Source: Marsupella aquatica (lineage: Eukaryota; Marchantiophyta). Taken from it: a DNA stretch of 64,000 nucleotides. Under the pieces are notes generated by a model. The model did no database searches and was not told where the DNA came from. It was given only the letters and a program-made list of their open reading frames with translations. The position numbers were made by a program, and so were the translations under genes. Of the stretch, positions 24,161 through 33,599 are shown in pieces. The stretch is from assembly GCA_973895155.1 (NCBI GenBank), contig OZ316892.1:3224001-3288000 (forward strand), read 5' to 3'. Every line of letters begins with the position of its first letter. The stretch's first letter is position 1.

Positions 24161-24568
24161 TCAATAACTTCTAAACTTGATTAACAGAGAGCACTGATAT
24201 GCTTAAATACAATTTGGAGAGGGTGCATGAGAGCACTAGTGGCAGAAATTGATCAACGTACTGGGCTAATTATGGTTACAGCAAACTAAGTAGAGCACAA
24301 TCAGACTGCCCGAAGCGGATCTTTTAATTTGGGAGATTGGCAACCTATAACAAGGGGTCTGAGGTAGCCAGGTGCAACCACTACTGACAGCGAGACAAGG
24401 GGGCCATGAAGGGGGCCATGAACGGACATATCTGAGGTATTTCCAACATATGAGTCACCACTCTACTACTGTCCAGTAATAACAGAGCCAAATTCCACCT
24501 GGTCCAAAAACCATTGCAACTGTTGGCCAAAATTCACCACAGTTTTGGAGTTTCATTAGCCAGGCTCC

Positions 24569-24760
24569 CACCAGGTCACAGGGCCTTTTAAGGGCCATCT
24601 AATGGCTCTCCTTAAATCTAGAGAGATGTACCCACCAACTCACAGGGCCTATATATTTGTCACAATCGAAGTGCTCTCTTTAAAACTAGAGAGATCTACC
24701 CACCAAGTCACAGGGCCTGCTAGCCACAATCTACTGGCTCTCCTTAAAAGATCTAATGGG
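24569..24760. repeat. Three tandem copies of a ~66-bp repeat
   Basis: Copies begin CACCANNTCACAGGGCC at 24569, 24633 and 24701 and contain CTCTNNTTAAA and CTAGAGAGAT. Confidence 0.8.
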
Positions 24761-25037
24761 CAAAACTAAATCTGCAAATTTAAATAAAGAACGGTCGTAG
24801 CATCTTCTCCTTGGCGAATACCATTCCCACTCCTTGGCGAATTAAAGATAAACCTTAAGAAGTACCCTGACCGACAGCCAGCGGTCTTTTCCACAGTCCC
24901 TTAGTCGCCGGTCGCCATCTCCTTCACTTGCCAGTCACATCGTGAGCAGTTGGTTTGGTACACCTAGTCTAGTGTCTACACGAAAATCCGACACGACGAT
25001 TCTCCTTCAGGTAAAATAAACTTGAATAATTTTAGTT

Positions 25038-25946
25038 GTATTGCTTCTCTTTCCACATTATCTTTGTTGAATCATTCACCTACACTATACGCTATATAAA
25101 TACATGTCTCTAAAAACGATAATGCAGCTACTGTGTAGGCTCTGAATTGTAGTAGTAGAAAAAATGACGGAGCAAGTACATCGAGGTCCTCTGTATTGCT
25201 TCTCTTTCCGCAGTATCTTTGTTAAATCATTCACATTAACTATAGAAATACATTGTCTCTAGACACTGTAATCCCAGTTTGACCTTGCCCGTCAAACTGG
25301 GCCAAAAACTCCGGCAAACCGACAACCCGGCACCCGGGTTCGGGAGCAGTCCGGGCCGGGACAAGTTCGGGAGAGGTTTGGGCCGGGTTCAGGCCGAGTT
25401 CGGGAGAGGTCCGGGCCGGGGTCGGGGGGAGGAGAGCCGGTCCGGGGGTGCCGGGGGCGAGGGGTGGCGCTGGTCCGTGGGGGGTTCGGGGGAGCCGGTC
25501 CGGGTGTGGGGGGAGCCGGGTTCGGGAAAGGTCTGAGAAGTGTCCGGGGGGAGTCCGGGAATTGTTCGGGGGAGTCCGGGGGGAGGTCGGGAAGGGTCCG
25601 GGCCGAGTTTCGGGAGAGGTTCGGGCCAGGGTCAGGGGGGAGGGGGAGCTGGTCTGGGGGGGGGGAGCCGGGTTAGGGGGAGCCAGTTCGGGAGAGGTCC
25701 GGGAAGTGTCCGGGGGAGTCCGGGTATTGTCCAGGGGGGTCCGGGGGGAGTTTGGGAAGGGTCCGGGGGGGTCGGGGGGAGTTCGGGAGAATCTCGACGA
25801 ATATGCGTCAAACTTTCGATTTTGACGGTTTTACGTGCCCGGCAAAGCATCAAGTTGCCCGTCAGGTTAAACCGATACTGTAATGCAAGTACTGTAGGCT
25901 CTGAATTGTAATAGAAGAAAAAGTGGCGCAGAAAGTACGTAGAGAT
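25038..25946. repeat. 155-bp tandem repeat, second copy split by an insertion
   Basis: Copy 1 starts at 25038 and copy 2 at 25193, both with GTATTGCTTCTCTTTCC, then ATACATNGTCTCTA and TGTAGGCTCTGAATTGTA. The second copy resumes at 25885 after a 604-bp element. Copy 1 therefore acts as an empty-site reference for the insertion. Confidence 0.85.
25273..25876. mobile_element. hAT-like non-autonomous element with G-rich minisatellite interior
   Basis: A 604-bp insertion is flanked by perfect 8-bp direct repeats ACTGTAAT (25265–25272 and 25877–25884), the target-site length of hAT transposons. Weak inverted ends are visible: CAGTTTGACCT at 25275 and, on the opposite strand, CGGTTTAACCT from 25874. 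The interior is an array of GGTCCGGG/GTTCGGG-type units with extreme G enrichment on the plus strand. Plant hAT-type elements often carry CCCGACCCGAACC-like subterminal motifs, which fits. No transposase is encoded; glycine/arginine-rich open frames across it are compositional artefacts. Superfamily assignment is inference from target-site length and end similarity. Confidence 0.6.
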
Positions 25947-28381
25947 ACTCTGTTCAATCTCAACCATTCAACTCCCTTTCTTTACTTCACATCATTGTGA
26001 ATAGTCATAATTACTGATTCGCAGGTTTATGAGCGCTCGATACGTGGCCAAACAAAATGAATTGCTAATCAACATGATTGTGTTGAATCATGAGCCAGAT
26101 GTACTGTACCGCACGAGGGTGACCCTTTCCACGACTTTGTCGAGCATATAATTTCGTCACTCCAAGCCAACTTTACTCCAGAACTAAACTAGCCACCGTA
26201 TGTTGCTCCAATCCTCATTCAAGCAAAGCGACCGTATGTTGCTCCAATCCTCGTTCGAGCAGAATTAGAAGTGAGCGAAGAATGTAGAAAGTGCTTCGTT
26301 CAAAATGTATGGGATCGCGAATGTAACTACAGGCCGATACAGCTGACCCTTCTTATTATCTCATCTCATTTCAACAGATCTCTTCCCAACTTATGTGGGA
26401 ATGAGAATGATAAGGGAGTTCAGGGGAATTGAATCTTGGCCAGTTTAGAAGTGTGAAGGGACGACGATGAACCTGGACAAATATGTCCAACTAGATACGG
26501 TGAGCTAAAATACTCAATGCCGCCAAACGCTCCAATTGTCTGCTTACAATCCAATTTGGGAGAACTCTTGCTGGCCATGCGATTTTCTTTTCCATTTGTC
26601 ATTGACAGTTTGATCCTGCTACGAGGGATTCCAAAGGGGAGGCAGGCAAAAGGAGAGGCGGCTCGACACCGTTCGCCTCAGGCACCAGTTGTTGGGCGGG
26701 CAGAGTTCGTTGCACAAAGGAACCCAGAGAGAGTTACCTAGTAAAAACATGTATGTCTTTTGGCCTCCCTTTCCTTAAGTATGGGTTATAGCGTGGACCA
26801 CATGTTGACCCGTAAAACATACAGATGCATTGGGGAGCCTGAAACCCATAATTGGGTGGGACCTGCCCATAAAGAGACGTGAAGGGCTCTTCTGTTTTGG
26901 ACTCTGGCAGAAACACAACCCCACAAGTTTAAAAGACAAAATTGGATCCTGAGGTAAATAATTCAGCTAGAGCACATTCTGTAGGGTTAAACCAACACTC
27001 AAGTGTGTGCATTAAGCTAGTGTAATGGCCACTCGACCATATAAAATTGATTGTGGGGTAAACAATGTACAGGGTGTACGCCCAGTCTCTTTCCTCCCAT
27101 CCAAATCCAACCGAGAGAACTGAAAAACAAACCATGCGTGAAAGAAAGAGATAAGTATTTGAATTTAAAAACAAAAGAGCATTCGCTGCTCTAATTACCT
27201 TAGGAGACGAGGCATGATGGAGACTAACACATATGTGTACGGGCCCAGGAAACAGGGGATTCTGAATGTAAGAGAAGGTTTGTAACCCATAACAATCAAT
27301 GCACATGCTGGAGAGCAAGGGCCCAGGATACGGAGGATTGTTACTGTAAGACAAGTATCATAACCCATAACAAGGATAAATTTGAGACACAGGTTCAAGT
27401 AGAATAGGCTTTCCCCACCCTCTTTGAGGCCCTCTCCTCCCAAATTTGGCTGTCTATGGACTCCAGCTCTTTTCTTGGTGTGGCTGGTTCCATTGAAGAT
27501 TGTCCCCCATTTTGTGGGCTTCCTTGTTAGCTACTGATCTTATACCTTAGCCCAGATTAAGACACACCTCCTCAACTTGAACTATGTCATTATGATAATC
27601 GCAAACGGACAGCAGATAGCACAGATTAAAAATTGACGGAGAATATAATTAAATAGGCAAGATTTAGACAGAGGGATGCACCTCGTTCCTTCACAGCGGA
27701 CTAGACATTACTGTGAAACCTTTAGAATCAGCATGAGCTTTGGATTGCCTCGATGAATACTTCATAGGTGACACAATTCACTGTTTTAGGCAATCCACAT
27801 TTCGACTCCCAAAAATTGAAAGCAAATTGAGCTCCAATTGTGATATAAGACTGCGCTAAGGCAGCAACCATTTTAAGAAAATCAGGGAGGGAGGTCGCTA
27901 GTGAAACAGAGTTTGTCAAGTTGGAATTGCACAAGATCCAACAACGGACAGTCAGAAGTACACCAGAAGTGATAGACTGCACGAGTGATAACTTAACCCT
28001 GATCACGATAAACAGCTAGCAAGAATAGTAACTTCGTGAACTCTTCACATCCTATTATCAGGGACCTTGGTGTGCCCCTGAAATCACCCGACAACAGAGG
28101 TTTTTTTTCCCTATCTGACTGTCACCATTAAACACAGTCGAGTCCAAAAGAACTCCAAACTTTCTAATTGTGCACTAATGACCTAAATCTTGATCTAAGA
28201 GAAGATATTCAAGAGGAAGAGTTCCCTTCACTTATTTTCCCATCCACTAAGTGACATAATCTTCTGAATTGCTAAATACCGAATTCGCTGGTCTACAAAT
28301 AATACGAGTTGGTAGCTCTAAGAATAGGACTGGGAACAAAATTTAAAAACATATTCTACTGGCATGCATCTGCATTCCAGT
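25947..28381. other. Intergenic DNA
   Basis: Nothing coding was recognised on either strand. It contains a 78-bp tandem duplication at 27241–27395. The part adjoining 28381 probably includes the 3' untranslated region of the COMMD2-type gene. Confidence 0.5.
27241..27395. repeat. 78-bp tandem duplication
   Basis: Copies start with GGGCCCAGGA at 27241 and 27319 and share GTAAGANAAG and AACCCATAACAA. Confidence 0.75.
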
Positions 28382-29499
28382 TCACTTGATTAATCTCATG
28401 ACACGGAAACCATGGGCACTACTCCTGGCCTCTGCAAGTGCCAACTCTAGTTGTGAACATACAGCCTTGAGTGTTGCATACCTTGCTTCCAGATACAGCT
28501 CATCAGTTTCTCCCTGCTGTGCATCTATCTTGGTGGCAGAACGCTTAATTAAACTCAGTCGTGCTGGTCTTGTACTAAGTTTTAAAAGAAAAGTGGGCAC
28601 AGATTGATTTCTTAGGCTCCTACTGGCCACCTGTAAGAACAATATCAGGGCACAGTCAAGACTCAGTCAGTCTTTCAAGTATTTAAAGGATCCACTCATT
28701 CAATCATACCTTCAATACATCTCCAGAAAAACTACCACAAAAGTAGTTTCTGTGCTCTGTTCAGAGCCCAACGCCTCAAGTAGGCTTCCGAGCAGAGTCT
28801 TAATTGCGGGTACCGATAAGAAACAAGTTTAAACCAATTGAGCAAATAATACAAAACATACCAAAACACTCCTCTAGTCACATGATAAAAATGCAATGAA
28901 ATGTGAACTTGCCTGCAAATCAAGCCGCCAGTCGAAGCCTTGGTATGTAGGTAATTGCAGTATCGTTACTGAGATGACTTCCCTTATCTCTGCTACGTGT
29001 TCAACAAACGAATCTGCCAAAGCCTGTCTCAAGTTCTCTCCAAAACCCTGAATTGACAGAAAGTCGACCAATTGCTGGTGGGAAAGATTGCCTCGTGCTG
29101 CCCTAGAATATAAGCTGGAAATCGTCGATACTGCCTGAGCTACTGCCTCCACAGTTGTTTGTAGGTGCCTTGCTGCCTTGGCAAATCCCTTTGTACCCGC
29201 CTCTCCTTTCAAGATTGCAACTACTGCTACCTTCGCAAATTCATGCACCACTACAAGGACAATAAACCTATTTCTGTTAGTTCACGATGCTTTTCAGAGC
29301 AGGAGAAAATACACATAAATTTGCAATAAGGGTTTACATTCAATCATGCACCATTATCTCTGGCAACGGATAACAGAGGGTGGAGACTAAGATGAACTGC
29401 TATGTACAAAGATACCAACTGATGGTAAGACGTACCCGAAGCAGGGATGGCAGACAGCAGTGGAGGAGGAGGCTGTACAGCGGCGCGTTTGGAAGCCAT
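28382..29499 (-). CDS. COMMD2: COMM domain-containing protein 2, three exons
   Basis: COMMD proteins form a ring-like assembly in the CCC/Commander complex that supports endosomal recycling; the plant role is not established. Coding exons are 29499–29436, 29250–28913 and 28630–28382, giving 216 residues (family size about 200). Seen: VVHEFAKVAVVAIL and KGFAKAARHLQ in the helical N-terminal domain, then the COMM domain from about residue 122 with LPTYQGFDWRLDLQ joined to VASRSLRNQ. The last junction restores the animal COMMD2 pattern LEWRLDVQLASRSLRQQ, and LEARYATLKAVCSQLELALAEA ends the domain. Intron 1 is GT–AG, TCGG|GTACGT to TTGTAG|TGG. Intron 2 has a GC donor, CAG|GCAAGT, with acceptor CTTACAG|GTG. 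The frame reads open to a GTG at 29559, but the first ATG is at 29499. Junctions are inferred by homology. Confidence 0.88.
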
Positions 29500-30218
29500 T
29501 CTTGTCGTAGCAGTGTTGTCGCCCGGCGAAAGGAGAGCCCTTGCAAGGATGGAGACCACAAGGTAGGTTGTCTGGTCGAGAAGAGTAGAAGCCAGACATG
29601 ATCACTCACGATTGCCCAGTTCAGAAGTGTCGTACCTCAACAACGCACTTCCTCGTCTGCATCCATTCGTCACTAAATCACTACTCACGAAAGTGGCAGC
29701 AATCTGACTACTTAATCACTTGCCTATTTTCTAGGGTTCTCATCAAGAATTGGAATCAAGTTCACAATCTTCGAAAGTGCAGCCATTTATTGACAATTCA
29801 GTAGTTCCCTTTGCCGTTGATCATTACGATGCTGCCTGGCCAGTTCGTAAACTCAGTCATCACCTTACCAAATCATATGAGGGCTAAATAAGCAGTAATG
29901 GTCACATGCTATGACCGAACACCGACCAATAGTGATTCGTGCAAAACCGAAAGCACTCCCACGTCCTACTCCAGGTGCACATCCGATGAATCATTGCTCT
30001 CATCAAGTGCGTGCAGTCCAGATTTTCGTGTAGTGAGAGAAATACTCCATTCCATTGCGTGTCTTTAGGTTGGAGCTAAACTCACCTCATGGTCAAGTAG
30101 AGATACCAATTGTTGCTCGAGAGAAAAGACAGGAGAATGGGAAAACGAAGAAGCATAATTTCTGTCCAGCTACTACCGCAATATCCACAATCCCTTCGAG
30201 GAATGAATTGCTACTTAC

Positions 30219-30429
30219 CTGAAACAGAGTCATCAATCCGAGCTGTACAGTGCAGCTCCTTGCCAAAATCCACATTCGCTTCCGTTTGTTTCTCGCTGCT
30301 CTGTTGGTGGTTCCCTGCCCTCGCACAGCATTCAGGGATTTGTGTCATTTTTCCATAACTATCGTTCTCTCTGGAATTCTGCGAGACGGCAAATGCACAG
30401 TCGTCCCTCTCTCTAAGGGCATACTCCAT
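30219..30429 (-). other. Unassigned candidate exon upstream of COMMD2
   Basis: The minus strand has an ATG at 30429 (preceded by acceptor-like TTACCCAG), 70 open codons beginning MEYALRERDD, and a perfect donor TTTCAG|GTAAGT at 30219|30218. A second frame is also open over the last ~36 codons and would join a possible downstream mini-exon ending CATGAG|GTGAGT near 30087. No domain is recognised. It may be part of an unknown gene or of an alternative 5' region of COMMD2. Confidence 0.3.
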
Positions 30430-30551
30430 CAGTGAAAACCCTGGGTAACTGCAAGGCCCTCCGTTCATACCTTTATTTCGTGGGAGTTTGCACGTTTTCT
30501 GCAAACAAGCCTTAACTAAACCACAAGTGAATAAGTGCAAAACCTCGATAA

Positions 30552-30705
30552 TTGTTCATGAACACTTTTTTTAAAAGAGGAAATATGTGAAACCCACATA
30601 AAGGGACCATTATGACACAACATTTGAACCAAAGACCCAAGTGAGCTATCTACCCAAGTGAGCTACCAGATAGCCATGCCTCTGTGGGCTTGTTCATGAA
30701 CACTT
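30552..30705 (-). mobile_element. tRNA-derived SINE with 16-bp target duplication
   Basis: A 122-bp insertion (30568–30689) is flanked by perfect 16-bp direct repeats TTGTTCATGAACACTT at 30552–30567 and 30690–30705. On the minus strand it begins GCCCACAGAGGCATGG, has an A-box-like TAGCTCACTTGGG (duplicated once), a B-box-like GGTTCAAAT about 35–40 nt later, and ends in an A-rich tail next to the target repeat. These are the parts of an RNA polymerase III-transcribed, tRNA-derived SINE moved by LINE machinery. It encodes no protein. Perfect target repeats suggest a fairly recent insertion. Confidence 0.8.
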
Positions 30706-32800
30706 ATTAGATAGAGCAACTGGGAGCGCAACAGGTCCATCAGCGTGCATGACAATTTTCTGTAGAGTAAGAATTGCACTTAGGGGGTATGCGATCACAT
30801 TGAGGGCATGGATGGACAATTTGGGGTGTGAGTCACCAGAATTTTCAAAGAGTCACTAAACTCTAAACCATACACTTGTATTGATAGATGCACAATTTCA
30901 TGGTTATGCAATTATCACACAGTGCAAACCCGTCACGAGATGCGTCTTCCCAGATGTGTGCACTTAGAGAGAGACGACTATCCATGGGCTAGCAGAGAAG
31001 AATACCCTGACCCAAGGGGATGGTAAACGGCAAGAGGGTAGATGGGAGGGTAGAGGGGTACTGACTAAGTATACATTTGGTACACTAGCATAAGTAAATC
31101 TCACCAGGAATCAACACAAGTAAATCTCACCAGGAATCAACACAGGTGTCAAAGCTGTTTACATTTTCCAAACTTGTTAACATATATATTTGGGGACTTC
31201 TTAAACCATGGCTTGCCCTATGAGAGCTACGAGTTCCTCATTATAAAGTGGACAAGTTCAATTTCACCAGGAATGGGCTCGGGCTCCACATTTTATGGCA
31301 AGTGCTCCACCTTTTATGGTGAGTACATTGTTCACCACAGGACTGAATCGAGTATGGAGGCATGGATTGATTTTTAATATGGGCTGGTGTGATTTACAGC
31401 ATTCCTCTAAGTTTTTGTTGCAATGAGGGTGGCTTTACAAGGAGTCAGTGGCCCATTGATTCTTTTTATAAAGGATTAAATTGGGACTAGGTAATGAGTG
31501 GAACAACTGCTGCACTTATCTTTACAAGAACTCCAGGAGCCCCTTCAATTATGGTGTCTACCTATCTAACATGACTAGCAGTTGACCCAAGTGAATGCTT
31601 ATGTGATGTGCTTATATTCTCCAGTTTTGACCAGCAGAGGTGGTCCAAACATTTCCAAGAGTTGGTTCCTCCATTCAATTTACAAATCTTCATTTCTAAT
31701 TTATTTTTTCCTGAGTTTTGACCAGAAGTGGCCCTCCAGTTTTGTTTTGAAAAGTTGCCCTGGGGTTATTTGACATAATGTTCTGGGCATCTGTGTCTCC
31801 AGGTAGATCTGTGAATTAGCTGGGAATATCTTGGCACTTAGAGCATCTCCAATAGTGTACTCTACTTCCTTACTGTATATATGAAACACGGCTCAATGAG
31901 TTGCCTCTTTTGTGCATACCATATATAGCAAGGGTGAGATGCCATAATGCAAGCCCAATGGTTACTATGTTTCTTAATACCTCCTGCAATGGGATACTAA
32001 AAGTGAGAAAATCCCTAATTGGATCCCAAGCACCCTAAATCCTCCCAGAACAACAATGCTCCTAAAAAAACATCGCGGACAAGCCTGCCTTCATGTCTTA
32101 CCTGGGGCAATGCCTTGTTAGATATATATCAACCTGCCAAAAAGCAGGGGGCGCTGAACCGTGACACATGATCCCACAGGCCAAAAACCCAATCAGGGAG
32201 AACAAGAAAAAGGCCAAAAGAACCAGGCACAAGCCCAGCACAAGGAAAACAAAAGACACACTAACCTAAAGTCTACCTAGCGGCAAATTGAAGAACCTAG
32301 TAAAGCTGAGGTGTCAACTGCATAGGAGGGTCACGCAAGGGAATCCGACTAGATGCCCGGACTCCAACCACCTCTCCTCTACGAAGGATAGTGAAGGTTT
32401 GTGCCCCCTGAAGCGCAATAGACACCCGCTGTATAAAAAAGGCCATGATAACAGAGATGAGGGGATAAGACCATCGCTTGTAATGTTGTACATTAGTTAG
32501 AAATGATGGAAATTTTATAAATTTTAAACTTTTTCTAACTCAAAGGTGCAATCTAGTTACCTTTTGTAGCAGTTTAGGTCAACTGAACACTTTACCTAAT
32601 GTTATGCTTCATCGGAGGCTATTGTATTGGACAAGGATCGCCAATATAAATCCTTGCTCTTTACATGCTACCAAGAAAGAAGACTGGACATCATTGGAGA
32701 AGCAATGCAGACTAGAAGATTCAAGAACCGGCTCTCCAAAACACTTCTTCAACAAGAATTATCACAATCAACCGATCTTTGCTATTTTAATTAAATAGCT
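30706..32800. other. Intergenic DNA with dispersed family B
   Basis: No gene is seen. A 26-bp perfect tandem duplication (core AAATCTCACCAGGAATCAAC) lies at 31092–31143 and a family B copy at about 31400–31640. Confidence 0.5.
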
Positions 32801-32804
32801 ATCA

Positions 32805-33560
32805 TGGTCATAAAAGTCTCATACTTTTTCAGGAGTTAGTAGTTACATAGTAGAATCATCCCTGAAAGTTTCAGTTCAAACCGACATGTGGTTTGAAAGT
32901 TAGAATTAATTTAGTTTTGCTGTTTTTCGCATAGCCGCGACTTCGCCGACGCTTTCAAAAGCGTCCTTTGTATTTTTGGACGCTTTCTGAAGCGTCCACC
33001 CAAGACCACGACGCTTTCTGAAGCGTCCGCCACCCAACCAGCTGTACTCTGACGCTCTGCAATCCACATGAGGAGCGACGCCCACAGAAACGTCTGCTAC
33101 CCCGAAGGCAACATCGACTGCGACGCCCACGGAAGCGTCCCACCCGAAGACCAGAAGACGGACGCTGCGACCAAACCTCGAAATTCAGCCGACGCTTTCT
33201 GAAGCGTCCATAAAAGTCCTTTGTAGTTTTGGACGCTTTTTGAAGCGTCCACTATGTTCCCGACACTTAGAAAAATTTTCAGTTTTCGCACTTTTATAAC
33301 ACCGCGTCGCTTTTACCGATTTATTTGAGGCACTTAGAGATCTCAGAAAAGTCTGAAACTTTGTCAGCATAGAGATTATATGTAGTAGAGTACTCTAGAA
33401 AAGTTTCAATTCATTCCGACTCTTAGTTTAGAAGTTAAAATTAGATTAAGATCACTATTTATTAGTTTTACCGGAAAACACCGACGCTTTGCAAAGCGTC
33501 CGCTCAAACCTCGACGCTTTGAGAAGCGTCCCCTGCATTTTTGACACTTTCAGCAGTGTC
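32805..33560. repeat. Duplicated retroelement-like segment with clustered 18–20 bp palindromes
   Basis: Two diverged direct copies (starting about 32811 and 33347, AAAAGTCT…AAGTTTCANTTCANNCCGAC…AGAANTTAATTTAG-like) are each followed by palindromes of the type GACGCTTT–AAGCGTC. Clear palindromes lie at 32948–32965, 32978–32997, 33010–33027, 33191–33208, 33231–33250, 33483–33500 and 33513–33530, with a decayed one at 33543–33560. An AATAAA occurs at about 33703. The whole may be part of an LTR, but no TG…CA ends, primer-binding site or target duplication were found. Confidence 0.7.
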
Positions 33561-33599
33561 CATTCACTTTTCAAGGATGACCGTCATTAAGTTTATTCA

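Larger units (their letters stand above)
20280..25030. other. Intergenic DNA with unassigned open frames and repeats
   Basis: 21095–21945 holds three abutting plus-strand open frames without a recognised domain (see findings). From 23.3 kb onward the sequence is a patchwork of tandem repeats listed separately. No gene, splice structure or transposon protein was recognised. A weak copia-primer-like TGGTATCA occurs at about 21011 without other LTR evidence. Confidence 0.5.

Noticed and set aside
25279-25967. Glycine/arginine-rich and proline-rich ORFs
   Set aside because: They are translations of the G-rich minisatellite in several frames and both strands, with no consistent frame.
32940-33560. 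CRISPR-like array
   Set aside because: The palindromes are irregularly spaced, have variable centres and sit in a plant nuclear retroelement-like repeat; no spacers or cas genes.
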